DNA of 64,000 nucleotides, taken from NCBI GenBank assembly GCA_019695345.1, contig JAIBAE010000011.1, positions 1-64,000 of the forward strand. Direction: 5' to 3'. A model generated the notes under the pieces. It did not search any database and was not told the DNA's origin. It worked only from the letters and a program-made list of their open reading frames with translations. The translations under genes and the position numbers were made by a program. Within the stretch, counting starts at the first letter, position 1. The number at the start of each line of letters is the position of its first letter. Origin of the DNA: Bacteroidota bacterium (GTDB lineage: Bacteria; Bacteroidota; Ignavibacteria; Kapaibacteriales; NICIL-2). Positions 55,724 through 63,620 of this stretch are shown piece by piece.

Positions 55724-57195
55724 GCTTCTATTCCAATATTTTTAAGTTGCGTAAATAAGTTTTCCAACGAAGCATTGATTTGTTTTTGCCCTGCTTTCAC
55801 ATCAGTAATCAGTTCTTCGGTATTGTGTTCAATGGTATTAGCTGCTTGCTTTACATATAGTTGTATGCTTAGGTTGCCATTACTATCCAAGACTTCTTTG
55901 TTGGTGGCAACTTTAGCAAAACCTTCTGCGTCGTTAAACTGCCAGTAAGCATCACTTATCTTTTTAATATGCTGTGGTTCTAACCAAGCATTGGTGCGTT
56001 CAATACGTAGTTCTTCCTTGGCATCAATAAAAATAATTTTTCCTTTTCTTTCCTTTGGTTTATTCATACGGCACACCAATAAACAGCTTTCCATACTGCT
56101 GTTGTAAAACAGGTTTTTACCCAAACCAATTACGGCATCTACATAATCTTCTTCAATCATGCGTTTGCGTATCTCTGCTTCGCTATCTCTAAACAACACG
56201 CCATGCGGCCACAACACCACACAACGGCCTGTTTGGGGGTTTAAACTTTTCATAATATGCTGCTGAAAAGCATAGTCGGCACAACCTTGCGGTGGTGTTC
56301 CCCAAATATTGCGTCCAAAAGGGTCATTCATCCATTTGCTTTGGCTCCACTTTTTTACACTGTACGGCGGGTTAGCCATAATTACATCAAACTTTTTCAG
56401 TTCGTCATTTTCCAATATTTGCGGGCTATCCAAAGTATCTCCTTGCACAATCAAAAACTCATCTACATTGTGCATAAACATATTAATACGGGCAATGGCA
56501 GAGGTAATAAGGTTTAGTTCTTGCCCGTATAATTTCAGCGTTCGGTATTCTTTACCTTGTTCCTTAAGGTGCAAAGCGGCACTTAGTAAAATACCACCAC
56601 TACCACAGGTGGGGTCGTAAATACTTTCGTTGCTTTTGGGGTCGGTAATTTGCGTCATCAGTTTTACCACCGTGCGGTTGGTGTAAAACTCGGCGGCGGT
56701 ATGCCCGCTGTCATCAGCAAATTTTTTAATCAAGTATTCGTAACCTTCGCCCATTATATCGTGTGGAACATTGGCTACGCTCAAATTCATTTTGCTAAAA
56801 TGCTCAATCAGGTCTAGCATTTTCTCATCGCTCATACGGCGTTTGTTTGTCCATTGGGCATCGCCAAATACATCGTGCAGTATTTCAAAGTTAGCTTTCT
56901 CTATACCGTTCAATGCTTTTTGCAGGTAAGCACCTACATCAGCAGACTTTTTCCGTACATCGTTCCAGTGGCATCCATCCGGAATCTGGAATCGGTGGTT
57001 TTCGGCAAACTCAGCATAGCTTAAATCGCCATTACTTTCTTCTAATGCACTTTGGAATTCTTCATCCCATAGGTCGCTTACTCTTTTAAAGAAGAGAAGC
57101 GGAAATATGTATTGCTTAAAGTCCGCCGCATCAATCATTCCGCGCAGAATGTTGGCTGCACCCCACAGATAATCTTCTAATTGTTTTTGTGTCAT
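55720..57195 (-). CDS. hsdM: Type I restriction adenine methyltransferase
   Basis: 491-residue N6-adenine methyltransferase. An N-terminal helical domain (ILRGMIDAADFKQYIFPLLF) precedes the catalytic core with SAM motif I DPTCGSGG (194-201) and the catalytic NPPY (275-278) in IMANPPYSVKKW. With HsdS it methylates the host target; with HsdR it forms the restriction complex. It is the first gene of the six-gene operon. A promoter-like TATTTTTG lies 29 bp before its ATG. Length and motifs look intact. Confidence 0.96.
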   Translation of the reverse strand: MTQKQLEDYLWGAANILRGMIDAADFKQYIFPLLFFKRVSDLWDEEFQSALEESNGDLSYAEFAENHRFQIPDGCHWNDVRKKSADVGAYLQKALNGIEKANFEILHDVFGDAQWTNKRRMSDEKMLDLIEHFSKMNLSVANVPHDIMGEGYEYLIKKFADDSGHTAAEFYTNRTVVKLMTQITDPKSNESIYDPTCGSGGILLSAALHLKEQGKEYRTLKLYGQELNLITSAIARINMFMHNVDEFLIVQGDTLDSPQILENDELKKFDVIMANPPYSVKKWSQSKWMNDPFGRNIWGTPPQGCADYAFQQHIMKSLNPQTGRCVVLWPHGVLFRDSEAEIRKRMIEEDYVDAVIGLGKNLFYNSSMESCLLVCRMNKPKERKGKIIFIDAKEELRIERTNAWLEPQHIKKISDAYWQFNDAEGFAKVATNKEVLDSNGNLSIQLYVKQAANTIEHNTEELITDVKAGQKQINASLENLFTQLKNIGIEA

Positions 57196-57223
57196 GGATT
57201 CAAGGTTTGTTAGAATTGTACAG

Positions 57224-57231
57224 CAAAAATA
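57224..57231 (-). promoter_or_regulatory. Bacteroidota-type -7 box for the hsdM operon
   Basis: On the minus strand this reads TATTTTTG, matching TAnnTTTG, 29 bp before the hsdM start. It probably drives all six genes down to 49389. Confidence 0.5.
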
Positions 57232-57334
57232 TCAGTATTACCATAATACAGATAAGGATTTCTTCTTTGGTTTACAGTTATAGTATCTAACTTAATTCAC
57301 TTTCAATTTATAAATGATGTACGTTTGATTGTAA

Positions 57335-57404
57335 TGGGGCATTATCTCCGGCAAGATGTGGGTTGATTGAGTATAAGTTAAGGTGCCGTCAAGCGATAGC
57401 AAAA
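57335..57404. repeat. Family A repeat, right half
   Basis: TCTCCGGCAAGATGTGGG, then AAGGTGCCGTCAAGCGATAG (57380-57399) and CAAAAG. It lies beside the terminator of the MFS gene, upstream of the hsd promoter. Confidence 0.65.
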
Positions 57405-57438
57405 GAAACACCCCACTACACAACAATGTAATGGGGTG
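57401..57438 (-). terminator. Intrinsic terminator for the MFS gene
   Basis: On the minus strand CACCCCATTACA pairs with TGTAGTGGGGTG, with a 5-nt loop and a TTTCTTTT run after it. It lies 9 bp after the stop at 57447. Confidence 0.88.
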
Positions 57439-57446
57439 ATTGGTAT

Positions 57447-58637
57447 CTATGCAACTTCAGCTTCCGGTGTTAAATCGCGCTCTACATATATCAGCATAAT
57501 TCCGCCAGTTAGTAGAAACACAAGCCCGCAACTAAGTAACGCTGTGCTCATGGAGTAATGGTCGGACACCCAACCGGAGATTGGTCCCGTAACAATAAAA
57601 ATTGTACGTGTAACTAACTGCCGTGCCGAGAGAACTGTAGCCCGCCTATCGCTTGGAACCATTTGGTTAATATAGGTTGTAAAGATTGGATTGTTCATTC
57701 CGCGCACAAAGTAAAAACAAAGCAACGCCGGAATCATCCACAACGCCTCGTGCATACTTGTTAGTATGTACCCAAGTACAACAACAATCAACAATCCGGC
57801 AACTACAACACGCTCGCCAAATTTGCGTTCCAAGTTGTGGGCATTAAAACTAAAGAAGCCCACGCTAAGGTTCAGTGCCGCCCAAGCAAAACCAAAGTAA
57901 CCAACCGGCAAGCCACACCGCACCATGTACGGCTGAATAAACCATACCATTGTTAACGTTGCCGCACCAAGTATTCCCGAATACAATATCAACCACCGTA
58001 AACGCAGATGCGAGAGGACAGCCCACTTTGATATTTCCCAAATACCCTTAAATGTTCCAAGCTCGTTGGAGTATGTGTGGCGTTTGGGTTCAACCAGTAA
58101 AAACGCAAATGGAATTGCCATTGCCAGTATTCCAGTTTGTATGTACAACGGTGTGCGTATGGAAATGATGGCAAGTAAACCACCAACAATTCCTGCAACT
58201 GCTTCGGAGAAGTTACCAAAGGAAATTTGCTTTCCTTCTTGTTCAATAGAGCGTTCAGTTTGCCCAAGTTCGGCAAGAGAATCAAACATCAATGCTGAGT
58301 CGGTGCCGCTTATAAAACTTGCACCAATACCAAGCACACACTCTGCAAGAAGAATACTCCAGAAGCCCGTTGCAACACAATACACGCCAAAACCGGCAAC
58401 ACCAAGTAACACGCCTATAATCATGGTTGTACGTCTGCCCAACACATCGGAAAAATACCCCGAGGGAATTTCGAATAAGAATATAACAGCAGAGAACACC
58501 GCTTGTGTAACCATGATATCGTACATGGTTAGCCCAACAGTTGTAAAGAACAACGTTATAATGGGCATCATAACCATGCAGTAGCGCAATACCTGAATAA
58601 TAGACAGGTAACGAATGTTATGTTGAACCGACCTCAT
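57447..58637 (-). CDS. MFS transporter
   Basis: 396 residues with about twelve hydrophobic helices and no signal peptide. The loop after helix 2 has FSDVLGRRTTMIIG, the GxxxDRxGRR-like MFS signature. A conserved FLFEIPSGYFSDVLGR stretch is typical of drug-efflux-like MFS proteins. The second half contains LERKFGERVVVAGL and MVPSDRRATVLSARQLV, a motif common to this subgroup. Direction is probably export or proton-linked exchange; the substrate is unknown. It is a single gene with its own terminator. Confidence 0.88.
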   Translation of the reverse strand: MRSVQHNIRYLSIIQVLRYCMVMMPIITLFFTTVGLTMYDIMVTQAVFSAVIFLFEIPSGYFSDVLGRRTTMIIGVLLGVAGFGVYCVATGFWSILLAECVLGIGASFISGTDSALMFDSLAELGQTERSIEQEGKQISFGNFSEAVAGIVGGLLAIISIRTPLYIQTGILAMAIPFAFLLVEPKRHTYSNELGTFKGIWEISKWAVLSHLRLRWLILYSGILGAATLTMVWFIQPYMVRCGLPVGYFGFAWAALNLSVGFFSFNAHNLERKFGERVVVAGLLIVVVLGYILTSMHEALWMIPALLCFYFVRGMNNPIFTTYINQMVPSDRRATVLSARQLVTRTIFIVTGPISGWVSDHYSMSTALLSCGLVFLLTGGIMLIYVERDLTPEAEVA

Positions 58638-58679
58638 ATCAACTCTCCTTTCTGTGAGTGAAATGGTTGTGTGTATAAA

Positions 58680-58716
58680 AACAAAAAACCCGCAGAGTGT
58701 GTAGTTCTGCGGGTTT
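58680..58716 (-). terminator. Intrinsic terminator, minus strand
   Basis: AAACCCGCAGA (58686-58696) pairs perfectly with TCTGCGGGTTT (58706-58716); on the minus strand a TTTTTTG run follows. It would end a transcript entering from above 58749, just before the MFS gene. Confidence 0.85.
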
Positions 58717-58748
58717 GAAACTGTTGTTCGGAATAACGTGTAATCTTT

Positions 58749-58907
58749 TTAACGTTCTCTTTCAAACTCCGCAGATTGTGGTAGAATAAACCAAGTATTG
58801 GGGAAACACGGTAATGCAACAGGCATAGAGACCACAACATCATTGGCACCAAAAGCAATACTATGCTTGGTGTTTAGAGTAGTGTTATATTTCTGTGCAG
58901 TGTGCAT
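58749..58907 (-). CDS. Possible small protein
   Basis: About 52 residues from MHTAQKYN, or 67 from a TTG at 58952. No known domain. Support is only that the frame lies just before a strong terminator in an otherwise empty 617-bp gap. It may instead be a non-coding transcript. Confidence 0.28.
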   Translation of the reverse strand: MHTAQKYNTTLNTKHSIAFGANDVVVSMPVALPCFPNTWFILPQSAEFERER

Positions 58908-58997
58908 TGTTGAAAAAGAATCTTTTGTGATTTCTTGAATGAACTTGTACAAGTATAGTGTAATTTGTTTACGAATCCAAATTAGTATAAACTATTT

Positions 58998-59133
58998 TTG
59001 TGCCAAGCCGCACCGCACCTCAGGCAAAGTGGTACGTCATGGTGCGGGAGAGAATCGTAACTAAGGAACTGCTCCGCAACCGTGAGGGATGTACCGGAAA
59101 TCAAGGATTGGTGCGGTCTGCGGAAGCAAAAAA
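58998..59133. repeat. Family A-like repeat, degraded
   Basis: GCCAAGCCGCACCGCACCTC (59002-59021), then GGTGCGGGAGAGAATCG in the middle and GGATTGGTGCGGTCTGCGGA (59104-59123) at the right. The ends match family A but lack the GCTATCGC outer part. Confidence 0.5.
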
Positions 59134-59196
59134 CAATTACCAACACCCCGTCACTTCGTGTCACCCCTCTTTTTACAAAAGATGGGAATATAAATT

Positions 59197-59218
59197 CCCC
59201 TTCGCTTGAGTGAAGGGG
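59197..59218. promoter_or_regulatory. Hairpin in the peroxiredoxin leader
   Basis: CCCCTTC (59197-59203) pairs with GAAGGGG (59212-59218). There is no T-run, and it lies about 37 bp before the ATG. It may be a leader structure or a repeat remnant; role unknown. Confidence 0.35.
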
Positions 59219-59254
59219 TTCCGCAAAGCGGCGGGATAGAAACAGAAGAACACT

Positions 59255-59722
59255 ATGCCATTACAACCAAAAACTAAAGCACCATTATTTACCACCACAA
59301 ATCAGCATGGCGAAAAGTTTTCGTTAAAAGAAGTGTTGGGAACAAACATCGTGTTATACTTTTACCCAAAAGATGACACCGAGACCTGCACAAAACAAGC
59401 GTGTAAACTTCGCGATAACATGCAACGCATTACTGCCCACAATGCCGTAGTGATTGGCGTTAGCCCGGACGATGAACACTCGCACCAAAAGTTTATTAAC
59501 AAGTACGATTTGAACTTTACGTTAATTACCGATACCACAACAAAACTGTGTAAGAAGTACGATGTGTGGCAAGAGAAAACTCTGTACGGAAGAACGTACA
59601 TGGGCGTTGAACGGACTACCTATATCATAAACAAGAAAGGTGTTATTACTCACACGTTTGAGAAGGTGCGTGTTAAAGGACATGTTGATGCAATTATTGA
59701 AGCGTTAAAGGAGTCCCGGTAG
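59255..59722 (+). CDS. bcp: Thiol peroxidase, BCP/PrxQ type
   Basis: 155-residue peroxiredoxin that reduces H2O2 and organic peroxides, recycled by thioredoxin. The active site DDTETCTKQACKLRD has the peroxidatic Cys45 and the resolving Cys50 five residues later, the atypical 2-Cys BCP pattern. FYPKDDTETCT and GVSPDDEHSHQKFINKY are family motifs. The stop lies 29 bp inside the end of the convergent acyltransferase gene, so the two 3' ends overlap. Confidence 0.95.
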   Translation: MPLQPKTKAPLFTTTNQHGEKFSLKEVLGTNIVLYFYPKDDTETCTKQACKLRDNMQRITAHNAVVIGVSPDDEHSHQKFINKYDLNFTLITDTTTKLCKKYDVWQEKTLYGRTYMGVERTTYIINKKGVITHTFEKVRVKGHVDAIIEALKESR

Positions 59723-60281
59723 ATTCACTTAACTGTACAAGTATCTCATCTACATCTTCTCGTGTTGCAGTTGTAGGGATTGTAAGTACTTGTTGTACGG
59801 TAATGATTACTTCTGCAAACGGCAACGGAATCATAAAATTATCCCAGCTTTTGTGAAGATGTTTTGCACGGTTGCATTCTACACGTACCACACAAAGTGC
59901 AACACCCGCACGTTGCGCACAAACAACTGCACCGGGTTTGAATTGCAGAGCGGGACCTCGCGGACCATCGGGCGTTACAAGAACGTAGTGTTGTTGAGCG
60001 TGTTCTACCATTTGTTGCAACACTTCACTTCCACCTTTGCTCGATGACCCACGTAGTACGGTATAGTTCCAACTCTCCAACAACGCCGCAAGAATATCTC
60101 CATCTTTACTTTGGCTTGTTACCCCAACAGGCTTAAACCGAGAAAAGTATTTCCAAACGGGTAACATGCCGCCATGCCAAAACGCAATAACCGCGGGTTG
60201 TGCAGGTAACTTGCCACGCAAGGTTATGCACCACGTTGAGGCAAGTATTCGTATCAATATGGAGGCAATTGTTTTTTTCAC
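59694..60281 (-). CDS. Lysophospholipid acyltransferase-like (DUF374)
   Basis: 195 residues of the DUF374 family. The acyltransferase-like motif is IAFWHGGMLPVW (about residues 32-43), then GVTSQSKDGDILAALLESW, LRGSSSKGGSEVL and LVTPDGPRGPALQFKPGAVV (about 101-120). The N-terminus is hydrophobic and suits membrane association. Family members are thought to acylate lipid A or Kdo precursors. Together with lpxB on the same strand upstream, a role in lipid A or outer-membrane lipids is plausible. The 3' end overlaps bcp by 29 bp. Confidence 0.87.
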   Translation of the reverse strand: MKKTIASILIRILASTWCITLRGKLPAQPAVIAFWHGGMLPVWKYFSRFKPVGVTSQSKDGDILAALLESWNYTVLRGSSSKGGSEVLQQMVEHAQQHYVLVTPDGPRGPALQFKPGAVVCAQRAGVALCVVRVECNRAKHLHKSWDNFMIPLPFAEVIITVQQVLTIPTTATREDVDEILVQLSESTGTPLTLQ

Positions 60282-60334
60282 ACTAATTAATATGGTTCAA
60301 TTGCAAAGACGTTTAAGTGTAATGTCGTTTGATT

Positions 60335-60362
60335 GTAAAGACGTTCCGCGGAACGTCTCTAC
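60335..60362. repeat. 28-bp near-perfect palindrome
   Basis: The central 20 bp, AGACGTTCCGCGGAACGTCT (60339-60358), are a perfect palindrome, and the flanks GTAA/CTAC extend it with one mismatch. It sits between lpxB and the acyltransferase gene. It resembles a GTAGAGACGT...ACGTCTCTAC class of interspersed hairpins known from other bacteria, and may act as a terminator-like structure. Confidence 0.7.
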
Positions 60363-60384
60363 GTAATATAAATCTAAACATCAA

Positions 60385-61488
60385 CTAGATGCTATACTCT
60401 AATATGAGTCGTGCAGTCCGTACCGATGCACCACTTTCGCCAAGCATTTCCCTGACTTCAACAAAATGATTATACATTTCTTGGGCATAATCGGCGTTGT
60501 TCAGAAGTCGTTCAAGTTCGTTTGCCATAGATTGCGGTGTTGCTTCTTTTTGTATCAACTCCTTTACAATTGTTTTCCGCGCTAAGATATTAACCAACGA
60601 GATATGATTCAGGTTAACAAGGTTCTTTGCAATGGTATACGATAGCATTGATGTTTTATACATCATAGTAAAGGGCATTCCACACAACGCGGCTTCCAAA
60701 GTAGATGTTCCTGTTTTTACTACACCAGCCGCACATTGTTTCATTACCCAACGCGAATCACCATGAAACTCAAACAAACTTGAATCGGCTACATGCTTAC
60801 AATACACTTCCTGCGGTAATGTTGGCGATGTTGCAACCATACAACGCACTAACGGGAAACGTTCTTTAACACGTTGTGCAGTTTCAACAAACAACGGCAT
60901 GTGGCGTTCAACTTCCTGCGCTCTGCTTCCGGGTAAAAATGCAACTGCGTGGTTACGTCCTTCTAATGGTTGCATTGGTGGTGCAAAATCTTCATCATCT
61001 AACAACGGATGTCCAACAAATCTGGCATCAATCCCATATCTGCTAAAGAACTCCACTTCAAAGGGGAACACCACAAACAATTCGTTCACAACTTGCGCTA
61101 ATTGCTTAGCTCGGTTCTTTCCCCACGCCCACAATTGTGGGGCAATATACCACAACACCGGAATCCCCATACTGCGCGCATGTGTTGCCAAGCGTATGTT
61201 AAACCCGGGGTAATCCACCGGAACAAACACACTACATCCAAGTTCTTTCATGCGTGTAGCCGCTTGTTGTAACACACTTTTAAAAAAGCTATACCGTTTT
61301 GCAACTTCCCAAAACCCAACAACGCTCATTTGTTCTAACGGAACCAACGAGTGTAATCCGGCGGCTATCATGCGTTCGCCACCAATACCATAAAACTCCG
61401 TATCAGGTGCAAGTTGCAATAGTGCCTGCATTAACCGCGCACCGTGTAAATCTCCGCTGGGCTCTCCCGCAACAATAAAAACTCTCAT
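60385..61488 (-). CDS. lpxB: Lipid-A-disaccharide synthase
   Basis: 367 residues, the normal length. Joins UDP-2,3-diacylglucosamine and lipid X into the lipid A disaccharide at the inner membrane. N-terminal VAGEPSGDLHGARLMQAL is the family signature, followed by YGIGGERM and VPVDYPGFNIRLA. The C-terminal half has FLPGSRAQEVERHMPLF, KTGTSTLEAALCGMPFTMMY and the YK start of the last domain. It shows the organism makes lipopolysaccharide or a related lipid A. No other lpx gene is adjacent. Confidence 0.96.
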   Translation of the reverse strand: MRVFIVAGEPSGDLHGARLMQALLQLAPDTEFYGIGGERMIAAGLHSLVPLEQMSVVGFWEVAKRYSFFKSVLQQAATRMKELGCSVFVPVDYPGFNIRLATHARSMGIPVLWYIAPQLWAWGKNRAKQLAQVVNELFVVFPFEVEFFSRYGIDARFVGHPLLDDEDFAPPMQPLEGRNHAVAFLPGSRAQEVERHMPLFVETAQRVKERFPLVRCMVATSPTLPQEVYCKHVADSSLFEFHGDSRWVMKQCAAGVVKTGTSTLEAALCGMPFTMMYKTSMLSYTIAKNLVNLNHISLVNILARKTIVKELIQKEATPQSMANELERLLNNADYAQEMYNHFVEVREMLGESGASVRTARLILEYSI

Positions 61489-61557
61489 GTGTTCGCAAAA
61501 TCCTCTATAAAAATGCCGTAACGGTAAATTCCTGCTTTTCAGAATTGGCAGTATGCT

Positions 61558-61565
61558 TATTTTTG
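61558..61565 (+). promoter_or_regulatory. Possible -7 box for tRNA-Lys
   Basis: TATTTTTG matches TAnnTTTG and ends 3 bp before the mature tRNA. Transcription would have to begin at or very near the tRNA 5' end, so the match could be accidental. Confidence 0.3.
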
Positions 61566-61568
61566 TCC

Positions 61569-61642
61569 GCTCCCGTAGCTCAGCTGGCTAGAGCAATTGA
61601 CTCTTAATCAATAGGTCGTGGGTTCGAACCCCACCGGTAGCA
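61569..61642 (+). tRNA. tRNA-Lys (anticodon CTT)
   Basis: 74-nt cloverleaf. Acceptor stem GCTCCCG/CGGTAGC (one C-T mismatch at the fourth pair), D-stem GCTC/GAGC, anticodon stem ATTGA/TCAAT with loop CTCTTAA giving anticodon CTT, T-stem GTGGG/CCCAC with loop TTCGAAC, discriminator A. CCA is not encoded. A terminator follows directly. It could serve as an attachment site for an inserted element, but no copy of its 3' end was seen in the rest of the window. Confidence 0.96.
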
Positions 61643-61653
61643 CTTACGAACGT

Positions 61654-61694
61654 AAAAATGCTCATTTTTTAGCTAAAAAAATGGGCATTTTTTT
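61654..61694 (+). terminator. Intrinsic terminator after tRNA-Lys
   Basis: AAAATGCTCATTTTTTAGC pairs with GCTAAAAAAATGGGCATTTT (one bulge and G.T pairs), ending in a long T-run. Nothing coding was seen between it and the terminator at 61947. Confidence 0.85.
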
Positions 61695-61946
61695 ATTTAT
61701 TGCCACATTTTACTTTTTTACGAAATTTTATTCCTGCAATTTCCCCTACAATTTCCAACCTGAAAAGTACCATTGACCAAGTATCAATGGGTCATCTAAA
61801 TTACATGAATCATATAGCAATTATTTTGAGAAACTTCTTTTTGCTAATTCCATATAATAATATAAAAGTAAAATATATTCATTTGCTTGATTAGAAATTA
61901 TTCCTGTAATGTTCCTGCAATTGATTTCGTAAATGATTACCAGTAA

Positions 61947-61983
61947 CAAAAAACGCGGCAGTATTAATTATACTTTGCCGCGC
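61947..61983 (-). terminator. Intrinsic terminator for the minus-strand pair
   Basis: On the minus strand GCGGCAAAGTAT and ATACTGCCGC form a stem with small bulges around AATTA, followed by TTTTTTG. It lies 30 bp after the stop at 62013. Confidence 0.8.
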
Positions 61984-62012
61984 TTCATAAAACACTAAAC
62001 TAATATTTTTCT

Positions 62013-62591
62013 CTAATCACTTTTCTTCTTCTTCAGTTTTTTAATTTTTATAAGTACCAACCATTGTTTCATATTACATTTTACTATATACCATACACAA
62101 TAAAGGCAAACTAAAGTTGCTATTGCAAAAGCTAAACATAAAGATAACAAGTATTTGTTATTAAACATTCCTAATGTTAATTGACATATTGACGTGAATA
62201 AAGATAATGCAATTCCATTAAGCAAAAGCTGATTAAGATTTACAAGTGGTATGTATATATTATTTACAATTTCCACAGTATATTTATCAGTTTGTTCTTT
62301 AGATTGCTCCTTAACAAATTGCTTTGTGTAAACTTCATCGTCATAAATCTCATATACTTTTTGTAGTATCATGGATTTAAGCGATAGAAGAAAACTACCT
62401 ACCGTTAAATATCCAGTAAATAACGAAGCTCTTAGTTTATCATATACAGCAAAGAACCATGCACTTCCATAACAATCTGATATAACAACAAAGTATAAAA
62501 ATGATAAAGCAAATGAGCATAACACATATAAGATTATCCGTTTTTTTGAGAGATTTACTTTAACTATTTCTAATTCGATACTTTCTTCCAT
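62013..62591 (-). CDS. Four-helix membrane protein, unknown
   Basis: 192 residues, no recognised family. Predicted membrane helices at about 17-37 (ILYVLCSFALSFLYFVVISD), 53-75 (FTGYLTVGSFLLSLKSMI), 120-142 (NGIALSLFTSICQLTLGMF) and 147-170 (LLSLCLAFAIATLVCLYCVW). A charged cytoplasmic loop (VYEIYDDEVYTKQFVKEQSK) lies between helices 2 and 3, and the C-terminus is Lys-rich. It starts 3 bp after the stop of the upstream soluble gene, so the two form an operon. The layout recalls two-gene systems with a soluble sensor and a membrane effector, but no homology is claimed. Confidence 0.75.
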   Translation of the reverse strand: MEESIELEIVKVNLSKKRIILYVLCSFALSFLYFVVISDCYGSAWFFAVYDKLRASLFTGYLTVGSFLLSLKSMILQKVYEIYDDEVYTKQFVKEQSKEQTDKYTVEIVNNIYIPLVNLNQLLLNGIALSLFTSICQLTLGMFNNKYLLSLCLAFAIATLVCLYCVWYIVKCNMKQWLVLIKIKKLKKKKSD

Positions 62592-62594
62592 AAT

Positions 62595-63551
62595 CTATTT
62601 GGAAATAAATTTTTGACCTTCTTTAGATTTGGCTACTCTTACCAATTCATCTATAGCAACTGATTTTTGTAAATCTTGTATTAGTGTATCAGAAGCATAT
62701 TTAATTAGCTGAACAATTTGATTATAATCACGTTCCCAGAAAACCATTTTATCATTATTATGTTCTAAATCGAAAAATCTACTGTAGTTATCAGCATCAA
62801 CACCATTCATTTTAACATTCTTAACAAAACTTTTTTTGATTAGTTCTAACGCTAATTTACTTAACTCAATAATATTTTGCCCTTCTGTTTCTAAAGTTAA
62901 CTTACGTTTTTCAGTCTTGACTGATTGTAGGATTCCACCATAATCCTGTTGAGATTCCACTATATAATCAGAAAATATCTCAAGTTCAATGTTTTTAAGT
63001 ATTGATAATTGTTCAAGGAAGTCTTCTGGAGAGTCTGACCTCAAATATATTTTACCATTTACTAATGTATTTACCCATTTATTCTTCTTATTTGCTTTTT
63101 GTATTGATGATAGCCCATCGTTATTCGGATTTGTAGTATTTAGATTATGATAATTTTCAATTTCAGAATAGAGTCGTTTTACCAGTGAAAACAGAGTGCC
63201 TATCTGTGCAGAACCTTCATAAATTTGGTAGAGTCCCTTACCATTATTTTGATTAATTATAAAGTGGTTGAACTCAATTAATCGTTCATCATAACCCAAC
63301 TTTTGTATCTCGGTATGAAAATCTGCATTTGTTCCGTGTATTTTTGGAAAAGCGTTCATATCCTTTGGTTTCAATAATACACCTGCCCAAATATAATCTG
63401 AATTATCATTTCTGTACTTACAATCTGTAAGCGCATAAATATAATTTTTGTTATAAATATTACCCGAAGTCTGTGCGATGTGGAGCAATAAATCTTCAAA
63501 CGATTTACTTCCATTAAGAGTTAATTGAAAACCCAATGTTCTTATTTTCAT
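62595..63551 (-). CDS. Soluble protein paired with membrane protein, unknown
   Basis: 318 residues from MKIRTLGFQLTLN; an upstream in-frame Met at 63620 would add 23 hydrophobic residues and is less likely. No known domain is recognised. Notable stretches are DYIWAGVLLKPKDMNAFPKI, then LIEFNHFIINQNNGKGLYQI and YEGSAQIGTLFSLVKRLY, which look like a conserved core, and a helical C-terminus with LIQDLQKSVAIDELVRVAKS. No signal peptide in the chosen form. It is the first gene of an AT-rich pair just after tRNA-Lys, which suggests an acquired module. Function unknown. Confidence 0.72.
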   Translation of the reverse strand: MKIRTLGFQLTLNGSKSFEDLLLHIAQTSGNIYNKNYIYALTDCKYRNDNSDYIWAGVLLKPKDMNAFPKIHGTNADFHTEIQKLGYDERLIEFNHFIINQNNGKGLYQIYEGSAQIGTLFSLVKRLYSEIENYHNLNTTNPNNDGLSSIQKANKKNKWVNTLVNGKIYLRSDSPEDFLEQLSILKNIELEIFSDYIVESQQDYGGILQSVKTEKRKLTLETEGQNIIELSKLALELIKKSFVKNVKMNGVDADNYSRFFDLEHNNDKMVFWERDYNQIVQLIKYASDTLIQDLQKSVAIDELVRVAKSKEGQKFISK

Positions 63552-63620
63552 AATTACTTTGATATTTTTTACAACATAATAACAGGTGAGTAATATAGCT
63601 ATCATATTAACATATATCAC

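Noticed and set aside
62013-63551. Kiwa (KwaA/KwaB) system
   Set aside because: The sizes and four-helix topology are similar, but I could not see a sequence match to KwaA or KwaB, so the name is not used.
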